Made by a program: the position numbers and the translations under genes. This document shows positions 8,601-16,357 of a stretch of 44,899 bases of DNA, in pieces; the stretch's first letter is position 1, and each line of letters starts with the position of its first letter. The notes under the pieces are model-generated. The model saw only the letters and a list, made by a program, of their open reading frames with translations, was not told the origin of the DNA and did no database searches. Where the stretch lies: assembly GCA_017302015.1 (NCBI GenBank), contig JAFLEE010000039.1:1-44899 (forward strand). Direction: 5' to 3'. This stretch comes from Spirochaetota bacterium. Its GTDB lineage: Bacteria > Spirochaetota > UBA12135 > COTS27 > JAFLEE01.

Positions 8601-8990
8601 TCGCTGGCGGGGAAGGCCGCGACGGTGGAGGTGTTGGACGACGGATTCGCCACCGTGTTCATCGCCTCGATGGACGGGCTGGAACTCGCGAAATCGCGGC
8701 GCCTCGCGGTCTACCACCTCACCGATACCCAGAACAGCAAGGTCAAGTTCCGCGACCCGAACCACATGATCCTGGAGAGTTGGGGGGAACTCCCCATCCT
8801 CGTGCGCGCGGGGCGGGCGCGCATCGGCCTCGAACTCGGCGGCCGGCCCGCGAAGGTCTTCGCCGTGGACCTCACCGGGGCGCGCCTTACGGAGTTGCCG
8901 ACGGAAACCAGCGCGGGCCGGCTGATGTTCACCGCCTCGACGCACCAGGCTCCGGGCGCGTGCCTGGCCTACGAGGTCGCCTTCGAATGA
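5637..8990 (+). CDS. Large secreted multidomain glycoside-hydrolase-like protein (GH-A fold)
   Basis: This 1117-residue exported protein has a signal peptide (MKIKTIHR..., cut near LCANA). Residues about 25-235 look like a beta-sandwich. Residues about 241-419 form a module starting with 'DEVEGDRKGGWTDQG' that is homologous to part of the protein at 40529-43135. Residues about 495-870 form a (beta/alpha)8-type catalytic region with VRFHHYDGG, a probable acid/base Glu644 in CLVNED and a probable nucleophile Glu785 in AATEYCF. A beta-rich tail follows. The layout fits clan GH-A (GH5/GH42-like), but no specific substrate can be named. The GTG start is preferred because AAAGGA lies 7 nt upstream and a signal peptide follows directly. 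The 3' end overlaps the convergent transglutaminase gene by 22 bp. Confidence 0.87.
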   Translation: MKIKTIHRVISALLLASFGLCANAPQAPSLLGLLRFDPKGAFRLDGLSFAVVQMSGGGKWVEQARAFLPAGEPILGDEGREQAIVWDNAPARFRMRQWAQAAPEGVALRYEVEAELSGAPIRELSLAVTLPIAPLAGREFRLDDEPVRLPARWEKTLLASRSGVRRLELPTEAGTLALEGNFDVRVQDNREWNIGEYSVRLRFSPGSGEFTRSGFQALLRREAQSGAGEQVAIDLSKAANMDFADEVEGDRKGGWTDQGRENDLRAMKPGDMAIGAFRFRILDAAKNGGRACLVFAGPQRDYFPKDARLPLAGERFGYLNLLHTTAWTPKEGPVGSLVVAYQDGDQSEHPVLAGVDVGNWWGATSLPNGHVGWTMENRQAYVGLYVSRFRIKDKPIRELRLVPTGRAVWAVVALSGSEGAAPFPATAPEYIIADARWKPVKHETFAVKPGSILDLSAHVEEGPAGKWGRVLAGKEGHFEFEKRPGEAVRFLGPNLTFSANFIEKPEDAAALAQTLRRYGYNCVRFHHYDGGLACESIFGDDKPLSPGQFRPERLAKFDQTFAALKAAGLYATIDLYTMRPWKAAEIPEYGKDGSQEIKGLIPLFDGAFENWRRFAEALLTHVNPHTGLAYKDDPALFAICLVNEDTLFANWNKTPASKAAYEKRFAEWVKGRPSDETANRDAAFSLFLADQQIAANERMMAALRKLGVKALFSGANYHNPMLAARIRAKYDYVDNHTYWDHPTFSEGDWKPPVGVAQRGALTALAGTPRDIMATRVFGKPFAATEYCFCYPNHTRAEGGPLMGAYAALQGWDLLNRFDIALYGDRPHDVSKPTGSFTLSRDPIGLLTERIISLLYLRGDVKTASSSAAFVLTPELARRSTAMNTFPAEFQYLGLVARIGSVDASLGPWSAPADALLCTLDDGFTPPTGGRRLARLDGATPPLVSPRGSVDPVSGKAQSETGEIFLDGSARTLRVLTPRSEAFIRYDKGSLAGKAATVEVLDDGFATVFIASMDGLELAKSRRLAVYHLTDTQNSKVKFRDPNHMILESWGELPILVRAGRARIGLELGGRPAKVFAVDLTGARLTELPTETSAGRLMFTASTHQAPGACLAYEVAFE

Positions 8991-9880
8991 GCGGTTCCCG
9001 CGGGAAAGCCCTGCGGCGGAACATCTCCCTGCGCTTCGAGGGATTCGACGCGCACCTCGACGGTGAGTTTGCGGTCCCCCGTGCCCCGATAGGTGCCTTT
9101 CACCGGGGGGACGTCCGCATAATCGCGCCCGTGGGCGACCTTGATATGGCGGCCGACGACGACCTGGTCGTTGGTGGGATCGAGCCCCGCCCAGCCGATC
9201 CCCGGCAGGAAGACTTCCACCCAAGCGTGGCTCGCCTGGGCCCCCTTGAGCGTTTCACGGGGGCCGTTATAGAGATAACCGCTGACATAGCGCGCCGAGA
9301 GGTCGAGGCTGCGCAGGAGCCCGAGGAGCACGTGGGCGAAGTCTTGGCAGACCCCCCGGCGCGAGGCGAGCACCTCGCGCATATGGGTATGCACATGGGT
9401 GCTCTCCGGAAGGTAGGCGAGGCTTCGGTGGACATGGTGCATGAGGGCTTGCGCCGCTTGCCAGGCATCGCGCTGGGTTCCCGCGGCCCCACGGGCTTCC
9501 GATCGCACCTCGGGGTCGAGGGAGACGAAGGTGCTGGGCCCGAGGAAATCGAAATAACCGTCGGGGGCGGGGTAGGCCGCCCGGGTGCCCAGGGGGACGC
9601 TCGGCGCGCCGGGGTAGAGGAGCGGCTGGCCGGGGGTCTCCACCCGCGACGTCGAGCAGACCTCCAGGACGGCGTGGGGAGTGAACACCTGGAATTGGTG
9701 GAAGATATTGCCATAGATATCGGTGTAGGCGAAGGTGGAGGCTTGGGGATCCACTGCCAACAGGAAGGATTCGCAGCGCTGGCCCAGGTCCGAATAGGGC
9801 ATGAGCCGCACCTCGTTGAAATTATCGCGGACCGCGGACCCGTAGCGGTAGCAGGTGCGGTGGAGGATCTGGAGCCTCAC
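8969..9880 (-). CDS. Transglutaminase-like protein of the ATP-grasp/alpha-E operon
   Basis: This 303-residue protein begins with the bacterial transglutaminase N-terminal domain (residues 2-80, 'LQILHRTCYRYG') and contains a papain-like transglutaminase core with the triad Cys178 (GVCQDFAH), His218 (ASHAWVEV) and Asp234 (LDPTND). Such proteins act as cysteine proteases, amidases or isopeptide-forming enzymes. The GTG start at 9880 overlaps the TGA of the alpha-E gene (GTGA), so the last two genes of the operon are translationally coupled. Its partners, a circularly permuted ATP-grasp protein and an alpha-E protein, recur with it in many bacteria and are proposed to make or process a peptide. 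The 3' end overlaps the convergent hydrolase gene by 22 bp. Confidence 0.93.
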   Translation of the reverse strand: MRLQILHRTCYRYGSAVRDNFNEVRLMPYSDLGQRCESFLLAVDPQASTFAYTDIYGNIFHQFQVFTPHAVLEVCSTSRVETPGQPLLYPGAPSVPLGTRAAYPAPDGYFDFLGPSTFVSLDPEVRSEARGAAGTQRDAWQAAQALMHHVHRSLAYLPESTHVHTHMREVLASRRGVCQDFAHVLLGLLRSLDLSARYVSGYLYNGPRETLKGAQASHAWVEVFLPGIGWAGLDPTNDQVVVGRHIKVAHGRDYADVPPVKGTYRGTGDRKLTVEVRVESLEAQGDVPPQGFPAGTAHSKATS

Positions 9881-10914
9881 GGAAGGTCCCGGACCGGGGA
9901 ATCCTGTTGCTGCTGTTCCTCCTGCTGGCGCAGTTCGAAGTCGCCCGGCAGGCGGAACGACTGGTCGATGTAGGTGCCAAAGACCGCCTCGCCGATGGCG
10001 TTGAGCTTCGCCTGGAGCGAATCGATGCCCGCGTGGAGCCCCTGGGCGCAGAGGTCCTCCACCGTGCTGAAGGTGAGTTCGGCCACGAGCCGGCCCGCGA
10101 GTTTTTCCGCCTCGTTGGTGAAGCGGTCCCGCGGCGCGCCCGAGATGCTGCGCAGGGCCTCGTTCACCTCGCGCGCGCAGAAGCGCACCGAGCGGGGGAA
10201 ATCGTCGGAGAGCATGAGGATCTGGATGACGCGCTCGGGGGAGACCTCGGTGCCGTAGAGCGACTGGTAGGCCTCCCAAGCGCTGGCGGAGCGCAGGACC
10301 GCGGCCCATCCCAGGAGATCTTCCTGGCTCTCGGGCGCCGGAACGCCCGCCGGGGGCCAGGTGGCGTGGCGCACGTCCAGGAGGCGCGAGGTCTTATCGG
10401 CCCGCTCCAGGTTCCGCCCGACGCGCATGAAGAGCCAACCTTCGTTGCGCACCAGCGTGGCGTCCATGAGCCCCTGGAAGAGGAGCGCGCCGTTTTTCAC
10501 CTGCTGGAAGAGTTCGTAGGGCGCGTCGCGCAGGAGCGCCCGGGCCTGGGGAGAACGGATGAAGAGGTAGAGCCGGTTGATCTCCTCCCAGAGTTCGGAA
10601 CTGACCTGGTCGCGCACCATGCGCGCGTTCTCCCGCGCTTGGGTGAGCGACGAGAGGATGGAGTTCGGATTCTCCTCCTGGAAGACCAGGAACTCGGTGA
10701 CCGTGAGGCCGCTGACCTCGGCGTGGAGGGTGCGGAACAGGGCCTCCTCGCCGCTGCTCTCCACGAGCGACAGCCAGCGGTCGCCCCGGGCGCCCGCGGT
10801 GGGCCGCAGATCGAGGTAGAGTTGGAGGGCCACGTCGATGAGGCGCGCCGTGTTCTCGGCCCGGTCCACATAGCGGGTGAGCCAATAGAGGGAATGGGCG
10901 ACGCGGCTTAGCAT
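9877..10914 (-). CDS. Alpha-E domain protein (DUF403)
   Basis: This 345-residue, mostly alpha-helical protein opens with the family signature MLSRVAHSLYWLTRYVDRAEN, whose motif of tandem Arg/Glu residues is diagnostic of the alpha-E (PF04168) family. It has no known enzymatic activity. It is the middle gene of the operon: 7 nt downstream of the ATP-grasp gene and overlapping the transglutaminase start by 4 nt. Comparative studies (Iyer, Aravind and colleagues on amidoligases) treat it as the obligate partner of the permuted ATP-grasp enzyme, perhaps as a scaffold. Its tail is a Gln-rich stretch (EEQQQQ) that is probably disordered. Confidence 0.95.
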   Translation of the reverse strand: MLSRVAHSLYWLTRYVDRAENTARLIDVALQLYLDLRPTAGARGDRWLSLVESSGEEALFRTLHAEVSGLTVTEFLVFQEENPNSILSSLTQARENARMVRDQVSSELWEEINRLYLFIRSPQARALLRDAPYELFQQVKNGALLFQGLMDATLVRNEGWLFMRVGRNLERADKTSRLLDVRHATWPPAGVPAPESQEDLLGWAAVLRSASAWEAYQSLYGTEVSPERVIQILMLSDDFPRSVRFCAREVNEALRSISGAPRDRFTNEAEKLAGRLVAELTFSTVEDLCAQGLHAGIDSLQAKLNAIGEAVFGTYIDQSFRLPGDFELRQQEEQQQQDSPVRDLP

Positions 10915-10921
10915 CGGGCCC

Positions 10922-12466
10922 TCACGCGCGTTTTTCCTCGCCCAACGCGGACTCCTCGGCGGGGGCCCGGGGTTCGTCGTCGACGGGTTGCCCGCCGGCC
11001 TTGGCCTCTTGGGCGTCGCCGTAGAGCACCCAGGTCTCTTTGCTCCCCCCGCCCTGGGAACTATTCACCACGCGCGAGCCCGGCCTCAGGGCCACGCGCG
11101 TGAGGCCGCCGGGGATGATCACGGGTTTTTCCCCGAAAAGGACGAACGGCCTCAGGTCGATGTGCCGCCCCGCGAACGCGCCCGGTTCGACGAAGGTGGG
11201 ATGGCGGGAGAGGGCGATCATGGGCTGGGCCACGTAATTGCGCGGGTCCGCCTGGATGCGCGCGCGGAAATCCTCCCGTTCGGCGGCGCTCGCCATGGGG
11301 CCCATGAGCATGCCGTAGCCCCCGGCTTCGTTGGCCGCCTTCACGACGAGCGTATCCAGGTGGTCGAGGATAAAGGGAAGGTCTTTCGGCTCCCCCGCGA
11401 GGTAGGTCGGCACGCTGGCGAGGAGGGGCTCCTCCCCGAGGTAATAGCGGATCATGCGCGGCACGTAGTAGTACATCACCTTGTCATCGGCGACCCCCGT
11501 GCCGATGGAATTGGCCAGCGCCACGTTGCCCGCGCGGTAGGCGCTCACCAGGCCGGGCACGCCCAGAGCCGAATCGCGGCGGAAGACCGTCGGGTCGAGG
11601 AAATCGTCGTCGATGCGCCGGTAGATGACGTGCACCGGTTCCTGCCCCTTCGTCGTGCGCATGAACACACGGTGGTCCTTCACCAGCAGGTCGCGGCCTT
11701 CCACGATCTCGATGCCCATCTGGCGGGCCAGGTAGCTGTGCTCGAAATAGGCGGCATTATAGGGGCCGGGGGTGAGGAGCACCACGCGCGGGTCGTCGAC
11801 CGGGGCGATGTGGCGGAGCATCGCGAGCAGCTCGGCGGGGTACTGCTCCACAGGCCTCACCCCGCAGCGCTCGTAGAGGTCGGGGAAGGTGCGCTTGAGC
11901 GCGCGTCGGTTCTCCAGCACATAGCTCACCCCCGAGGGGCAGCGGCCGTTGTCCTCCAGCACCAGGTACTCCCCGCGCTCGTCGCGGATGATGTCGGTGC
12001 CGCAGATGTGGATGTAGATATCCTTAGGCACTTTGAAGTTCACGAACTCGCGCCGGTAATGCTTGGCGGTGAGCACGACCTCCGCGGGGATCGTCCCGTC
12101 GCGCAAGATGCTCTGGTTGCCGTAGATGTCCTTGAGGAAGAGGTTGAGCGCGGTGATGCGCTGGACGAGGCCGCGTTCCAGGCGCTCCCATTCGTCGGCG
12201 GGGATGATGCGCGGCACCAGATCGAAGGGGAAGACGCGCTCCGTGCCCTGGGAATCGCCGTAGACGTTGAAGGTGATGCCCTGGCGCAGGAAGGCCTGGT
12301 CGACGGCCCGGCGTTTTTCCTCGAAGGTCCCCTCGGGCATCCCCCGGAATCCATCGGCGAACGACCGGTAGTGCGGCCGCACGGCGCCCTGGGGATCCAT
12401 CATCTCGTCGAAGAAGCCCCCCGTCTCGTAGCTGCGGAAGGCGGTGTCCAATCGATTCTCGGCCAT
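10922..12466 (-). CDS. Circularly permuted ATP-grasp protein (DUF404/DUF407 type)
   Basis: This 514-residue protein belongs to the type-2 circularly permuted ATP-grasp family (CP_ATPgrasp), predicted to ligate an amine to a carboxylate using ATP, probably forming peptide bonds. Conserved pieces are the N-terminal [14 protein letters not shown] segment, the [17 protein letters not shown] metal/nucleotide-site segment near residue 150, [12 protein letters not shown], and the C-terminal [15 protein letters not shown] loop. The ATG at 12466 is chosen over one 13 codons upstream because GGAGAGG stands about 6 nt before it. It heads the three-gene operon with alpha-E and transglutaminase. The C-terminal 30 residues are charged and low-complexity. 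Confidence 0.95.
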   Translation of the reverse strand: MAENRLDTAFRSYETGGFFDEMMDPQGAVRPHYRSFADGFRGMPEGTFEEKRRAVDQAFLRQGITFNVYGDSQGTERVFPFDLVPRIIPADEWERLERGLVQRITALNLFLKDIYGNQSILRDGTIPAEVVLTAKHYRREFVNFKVPKDIYIHICGTDIIRDERGEYLVLEDNGRCPSGVSYVLENRRALKRTFPDLYERCGVRPVEQYPAELLAMLRHIAPVDDPRVVLLTPGPYNAAYFEHSYLARQMGIEIVEGRDLLVKDHRVFMRTTKGQEPVHVIYRRIDDDFLDPTVFRRDSALGVPGLVSAYRAGNVALANSIGTGVADDKVMYYYVPRMIRYYLGEEPLLASVPTYLAGEPKDLPFILDHLDTLVVKAANEAGGYGMLMGPMASAAEREDFRARIQADPRNYVAQPMIALSRHPTFVEPGAFAGRHIDLRPFVLFGEKPVIIPGGLTRVALRPGSRVVNSSQGGGSKETWVLYGDAQEAKAGGQPVDDEPRAPAEESALGEEKRA

Positions 12467-12771
12467 GGGATCCTCTCCCTTAGGGACGAGCAAAAGTCGG
12501 GCCAACCGCGCGTTTCCGTCATCGCCGCGAGGGGTTCTCGGGGAGCCCGAAACCGCAGAAATGGCCGGGGAATCAAGTCAGCCGGGGTGGCTTGGCGCCT
12601 TGTTCCGTTTCGACACAAGGAGCGCGGTATGTCCAGGATTTAGGCGATAAAAACGAAATGCCAAAAATACAGTCAAAGTGATATAAATATTGGATTATTG
12701 ATTTTATGGCCAAAAAGCGTCCACGGGTTGACCGCGTGGGGGCTCCCCCCCGCTGGGCGCCCAGAGATGAT
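12467..12771. other. AT-rich intergenic region upstream of the ATP-grasp operon
   Basis: No gene is apparent. The part around 12640-12715 is strikingly AT-rich for this genome and probably holds the operon promoter. TTGACT (minus strand, 12676-12671) is a possible -35, but no convincing -10 is seen at the right distance. This would give a leader of more than 150 nt. The distal end carries the terminator of the CE4 gene. Confidence 0.4.
12712..12739 (-). terminator. Rho-independent terminator after the CE4 deacetylase gene
   Basis: Reading the minus strand downstream of the stop at 12772, CCACG (12739-12735) pairs with CGTGG (12725-12721). An inner GG/CC pair closes a TCAA tetraloop around one bulged C. 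ACGC and a run of five T (12716-12712) follow. Confidence 0.52.
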
Positions 12772-13443
12772 TTAGGATGCGGCCGGGAGGAAGAGTTCCT
12801 CGAGATTCCCCCACTGGGCCATCGCATCGGCGCTGATGCGACGGATCTTCTCCTCGAAGGCCGCCCACATGCCCGAATCGATCATCTCGTAGGAGTGGCC
12901 CCAGAAATAAAAGTACCCGCCGGCGCGGGCCGCCTCGTAGCGCTCCCAGAAAGCCGGCGACAAGAAATGGCAATGGGGATGGAAGGCCATGGGGTTCGGG
13001 GGCGGGAAGGGGGCGTCGTCGTTCTTCGTGGTGCGGGCGTAGACGTGGCCGGCCTCGCGCACGAGGGCTTCGACCTGGTCATTATAGGTGCCGAAGGGGT
13101 AGGCGAAGCCACGCACCGGCTGGCCGAAAAAATCCTGGAGGCGCTTGCGGCCCTCCACGATTTCCCGCCGCGCCTCGTCGACCGGGATCGCCTCGAGGTG
13201 GGGATGGGAGAGGGAGTGGCCGGCGATCGTGAAGCCGCGGTAGAGTTCCTTCATCTCGTTCCAGCCGAGGCGGGCGACATCCGTCCCCTTGTAGACCCAG
13301 CCTTTCGAGCGCTCGGCCGTGTGGAGCCCGGGATTCAAGTTGAAGGAAGCGCTCGCCCCGTGGCGGCGCAGGATCTCGATCAGGGGGGCGTCGGTGGTGA
13401 CCCCGTCGTCCCAGCATTGAACGACGGTCATTTTTTGGGGCAT
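12772..13443 (-). CDS. Polysaccharide deacetylase family protein (CE4, NodB-like)
   Basis: This 223-residue protein has the NodB homology fold: motif 1 as CWDDG (Asp12/Asp13), motif 2 as HSLSHP (the metal-binding His pair near residues 74-78) and motif 3 as RGFAYPFG. Members remove N-acetyl or O-acetyl groups from sugars with a divalent metal. There is no signal peptide, so it probably acts inside the cell or on a small substrate. The ATG at 13443 has GAGGAA 5 nt upstream. A promoter (13464-13493) overlaps the stop of the preceding phosphotransferase gene, so it can be transcribed separately although all three genes point the same way. Confidence 0.9.
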   Translation of the reverse strand: MPQKMTVVQCWDDGVTTDAPLIEILRRHGASASFNLNPGLHTAERSKGWVYKGTDVARLGWNEMKELYRGFTIAGHSLSHPHLEAIPVDEARREIVEGRKRLQDFFGQPVRGFAYPFGTYNDQVEALVREAGHVYARTTKNDDAPFPPPNPMAFHPHCHFLSPAFWERYEAARAGGYFYFWGHSYEMIDSGMWAAFEEKIRRISADAMAQWGNLEELFLPAAS

Positions 13444-13463
13444 GGCATTCCTCGTGGGCCCCA

Positions 13464-13493
13464 TTTGTACCTTGCGACGACGCCGGCTGTCTA
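13464..13493 (-). promoter_or_regulatory. Candidate promoter of the CE4 gene
   Basis: TAGACA (13493-13488), an 18-nt spacer and TACAAA (13469-13464) on the minus strand would start transcription about 14 nt upstream of a GAGGAA ribosome binding site. The -35 overlaps the stop codon of the upstream phosphotransferase gene. Confidence 0.42.
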
Positions 13494-14372
13494 ATCGTAG
13501 CCTTGGGGATTCTCCCTCCCCTCCATCAGGGCGCGGAAATCTTCCAGGCGTTCGGTGAAGGATTCGAGTTTGAAGACATCGAAGCTCCCTTCCCGGGGCA
13601 GGAGGATCGCGAGGCTGTGCAGGGCCATGCGCGCTTTGAACGCGGCATGCGTCGGGCAGCCGGAGCGCTCCAGGAACCGGTCGCGGTGCGATGGGGGGAG
13701 ATACCACCACAGCGTCGCGCCGAGGTCGAGGGCCGGATCATCCAGGCCCATGGAGTCGAGGTCGAGGAGGTAGAGGCGTTCGGGCGTTAGGAGCCAATTG
13801 GCGTTACATGGGTCTCGGTGGCACGGGACGAGGCCTTCCCCACGGAAGGCGTCTATATCCCCCGCGAGGCGATCCAGGCTGCGGTCCACGAAATCGGCGT
13901 GGCGCCGGGCGGCGGAACGGAACGCCTCCCATCGGCGCCGCAGTCTTCCCAAGGCCTCGGATCCCGCCGATCGGAAGTCGTCGAAGGCCGGAGCCGGGAG
14001 GATGGCGTGGAGCGGCGCGCAGGAATGGGTCGCGTGAAGGATGCCCGCGAAGTCTTCAAGGCGCGCGAGATAATCGGCGCGGGTGGGCGCACGCCCTTCC
14101 AAGCGGGGTTGGACGAGGATGGAAGTTCCATCGGGAAGCGCGCCCTCGGCAAGCATCGGCGGCGTCAGGCCGAGGCCGGCCAAAAGTCGGATGCGCTGCG
14201 GGTCGGAACCCAATTTGACGAACAAATCACCGCCCGTCCCCCGGGCGAAATAGGTCTCATGGCCCGTACCCTTTGGCGCGGTGAACGACCAGGCCGCGGA
14301 AGGAAAGCGGTCCCTCAGGAAAGCCTCGACCTCCCCCCGATGGGCGAACCGGTCTCTGCTTGGGGGAGGCAT
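13491..14372 (-). CDS. APH/choline-kinase-like phosphotransferase
   Basis: This 293-residue protein has the aminoglycoside-phosphotransferase fold: a catalytic loop LVPCHRDPCNANW (HxDxxxxN pattern, Asp as base) and the metal-binding LLDLDSMGLDDPALDLG, with an N-terminal ATP-binding lobe including TYFARGTGGDLFVKLG. Family members phosphorylate the hydroxyl of small molecules such as choline, sugars or aminoglycosides; the substrate here is unknown. The ATG at 14372 gives the natural N-terminus (MPPPSRDRF). It lies 25 nt downstream of an AraC gene in the same direction, so the two are probably cotranscribed. Antibiotic resistance should not be assumed. Confidence 0.85.
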   Translation of the reverse strand: MPPPSRDRFAHRGEVEAFLRDRFPSAAWSFTAPKGTGHETYFARGTGGDLFVKLGSDPQRIRLLAGLGLTPPMLAEGALPDGTSILVQPRLEGRAPTRADYLARLEDFAGILHATHSCAPLHAILPAPAFDDFRSAGSEALGRLRRRWEAFRSAARRHADFVDRSLDRLAGDIDAFRGEGLVPCHRDPCNANWLLTPERLYLLDLDSMGLDDPALDLGATLWWYLPPSHRDRFLERSGCPTHAAFKARMALHSLAILLPREGSFDVFKLESFTERLEDFRALMEGRENPQGYD

Positions 14373-14397
14373 GGATTCCACGGTTCTCCGCCGCCCA

Positions 14398-15192
14398 TCA
14401 AGCCGGGATCGCCTTCCGCTTCGCGGGCTTTCCCTTGCCGTCGACTTTGCGAAGGTCGCTGGGGGAGCGGCCCGTGAAGCGCTTGAAGGTCCGGCTGAAA
14501 TGGAAGGGATCGCTGAACCCAAGATCCCGGGCGATGGTATGGATCGGGAGTTCGCTTTCGCTCAAGAGCGGCTGGGCGGTCTCGATCTTGAGGCGCAGGA
14601 AATACCGCAGCGGCGGCACCCCGAGGTGGGATTTGAAGAGGCGGATGAAATAGGAAGGATCGAGGCCCGCGTTCGAGGCGAGGGCCCGCACGTCGAGCAC
14701 CGGCTCGGCGAGGCGCCCCTGGATCTCCCGCAGGGCGCCTTCGACGGCCGCGGTCTCCTGGGCGAGTTCGGGGTGGGGGGTATTGATCTCGTAGATGAGG
14801 GACACCAGGCTATGGAACGCCGCGCGGCGCGCGTAGGGGTGGTCGGAGGCCAGGCGGGCCTTCACCGTCTCGAAGAACCAGCGCCGCTTCAGCCCGATGA
14901 AGACCTTGGGGATGCGCGCGGCGAGGAGTTTATCGATATCGGGCATGCCGCAGGGATGGAGCACGGTCTGGTAGCCGCGCAGCGAGTTCTGCTTCGTCTT
15001 CACCTTGAAGGCCAGCGCGGAGGGGAGGATGGCGAGTTCGCCGGGGCCCACCGGCACCGAGAGGCCCTCGGCGCAGAGTTTCCCGCTGCCGTCGACGAAA
15101 TACAGGAGCGTGAAGCCCTTGGGGGCCGAACCGGCCACCCCCGAGACCCCGTCGGGGCGGTACTCGCAGAAGCGCATGGGGGAGATTTCCAT
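14398..15192 (-). CDS. AraC-family transcriptional regulator (second of four)
   Basis: This 264-residue regulator has an N-terminal cupin-like half (residues 1-85) and a strong C-terminal AraC DNA-binding domain (about 160-255: VRALASNAGLDPSYFIRLFK and HTIARDLGFSDPFHFSRTFKRFTG). A Lys/Arg-rich tail follows. It is divergent from the aldo/keto reductase at 15324 and heads a minus-strand run with the phosphotransferase and CE4 genes. No Shine-Dalgarno site precedes the ATG. Instead a TTGACA-N17-TACACT promoter ends 5 nt before it, so the message is predicted to be leaderless. Confidence 0.94.
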   Translation of the reverse strand: MEISPMRFCEYRPDGVSGVAGSAPKGFTLLYFVDGSGKLCAEGLSVPVGPGELAILPSALAFKVKTKQNSLRGYQTVLHPCGMPDIDKLLAARIPKVFIGLKRRWFFETVKARLASDHPYARRAAFHSLVSLIYEINTPHPELAQETAAVEGALREIQGRLAEPVLDVRALASNAGLDPSYFIRLFKSHLGVPPLRYFLRLKIETAQPLLSESELPIHTIARDLGFSDPFHFSRTFKRFTGRSPSDLRKVDGKGKPAKRKAIPA

Positions 15193-15197
15193 GGCCC

Positions 15198-15226
15198 AGT
15201 GTAGGGCCTTCCGCTTCGAATGTCAA
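15198..15226 (-). promoter_or_regulatory. Leaderless promoter of the second AraC gene
   Basis: Consensus TTGACA (15226-15221), exactly 17 nt, then TACACT (15203-15198), then 5 nt to the ATG. The layout is the same as at the first AraC gene. An inverted repeat GAATG-N7-CATTC (15218-15234) overlaps the -35 and is a candidate operator. Confidence 0.65.
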
Positions 15227-15255
15227 TTTCATTCATGTCCGGCCGGGAGGCGGCC

Positions 15256-15285
15256 ATGGCATCGCCGCCCGCCATGGGTTATGAT
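15256..15285 (+). promoter_or_regulatory. Candidate promoter of the aldo/keto reductase
   Basis: ATGGCA (15256-15261), an 18-nt spacer and TATGAT (15280-15285) lie about 39 nt before the start at 15324. A GGGAG ribosome binding site stands between them and the gene. Confidence 0.4.
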
Positions 15286-15323
15286 CGTAGGCGTCGGGCC
15301 CGGGGGTCCGACGGGAGCACCCG

Positions 15324-16310
15324 ATGGCCTACCAAGCCGCTGAAAACCGATATCAAGAGATGAAATACAACCGCTGCGGGAAGAGCGGCCTGCGCCTTTC
15401 CGCCCTGTCCCTGGGCCTTTGGCACAATTTCGGGTCGAAAGACTCGGCCGCCGCCTCGACGGCCACCGTCCACCGCGCCTTCGACTTGGGCATCACCCAC
15501 TTCGACCTGGCCAATAATTATGGCCCACCCCCGGGCAGCGCGGAAGAGCGCTTCGGCAAGATCCTCCGGGGGATGGGCCGCTACCGCGACGAGATGATCG
15601 TCTCCACCAAGGCCGGCTACTACATGTGGAAGGGGCCCTACGGAGACCTGGGTTCGCGCAAGTACCTCTTGTCGAGCCTCGACCAGAGCCTCTCGCGGAT
15701 GAAGATCCCCTACGTCGATATCTTCTACCACCACCGCCCCGACCCCGACACCCCGCTCGAAGAAACGATGGGCGCCCTGGCCACCGCGGTGCGCCAGGGG
15801 AAGGCCCTCTACGCCGGCATCTCCAATTACAAGCCCGAAGAGGCCGGCCGGGCCATCCGCATCCTGCGCGACCTCGGGACGCCCTGCGTCATCCACCAGC
15901 CCTCCTACAGCATGTACAATCGCTGGATCGAGGACGGCCTCCTCGACGTGCTCGGGAACGAAGGCGTGGGCTGCATCGTCTTCTCGCCCCTCGCCCAGGG
16001 CATGCTCACCGACCGCTACTTCAAGGGCATCCCCGCCGGTTCCCGGGCGACGAAGAGCCAGTTCCTCACCAAGGATAAGGTCGACGAGGCACGCCTAGAC
16101 AAGTCGCGGAAACTCAACGAGCTCGCCCTGGCCCGAGGACAAACGCTGGCGCAGCTGGCCCTGGCCTGGGTGCTGCGCGATTCCCGCGTGACCACGGCGC
16201 TCATCGGCGCCTCCTCCCCTCGCCAAGTGGAGGAGAACGTGGGGGCCTTGAAGCGCGCGGATTTCCCGGCGGAAGATCTCGCGCGCATCGAAGCGATCCT
16301 CAAGGGGTAG
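15324..16310 (+). CDS. Aldo/keto reductase, YghZ/Kv-beta-like
   Basis: This 328-residue NADPH-dependent oxidoreductase resembles E. coli YghZ (L-glyceraldehyde-3-phosphate reductase) and voltage-gated potassium-channel beta subunits. Visible tetrad residues are Asp61 and Tyr66 in HFDLANNYG, Lys96 in VSTKAG and His137 in FYHHRPD. The cofactor-binding end reads ALIGASSPRQVEEN. It reduces carbonyl compounds in the cytoplasm. The ATG at 15324 has GGGAG 8 nt upstream; the KYNRCGKSGL start of the fold lies at residue 14, so a start at Met13 is also possible. It is head-to-head with an AraC gene, so it is probably sugar- or aldehyde-regulated. Confidence 0.92.
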   Translation: MAYQAAENRYQEMKYNRCGKSGLRLSALSLGLWHNFGSKDSAAASTATVHRAFDLGITHFDLANNYGPPPGSAEERFGKILRGMGRYRDEMIVSTKAGYYMWKGPYGDLGSRKYLLSSLDQSLSRMKIPYVDIFYHHRPDPDTPLEETMGALATAVRQGKALYAGISNYKPEEAGRAIRILRDLGTPCVIHQPSYSMYNRWIEDGLLDVLGNEGVGCIVFSPLAQGMLTDRYFKGIPAGSRATKSQFLTKDKVDEARLDKSRKLNELALARGQTLAQLALAWVLRDSRVTTALIGASSPRQVEENVGALKRADFPAEDLARIEAILKG

Positions 16311-16335
16311 GGCGCGCGGACGTTTCGGATGGCGG

Positions 16336-16353
16336 GCCTCCCCTGCGGGAGGC
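16336..16353. terminator. GC-rich hairpin between convergent genes
   Basis: GCCTCCC-CTGC-GGGAGGC is a perfect 7-bp stem with a tetraloop between the 3' ends of the reductase (16310) and cyclophilin (16358) genes. It could end both transcripts, although no U-tract follows on either strand. Confidence 0.42.
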
Positions 16354-16357
16354 TCCG

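Noticed and set aside
13491-14372. Antibiotic-resistance reading of the APH-like phosphotransferase
   Set aside because: The fold is shared with choline, homoserine and sugar kinases, and nothing in the sequence or context indicates an aminoglycoside substrate.
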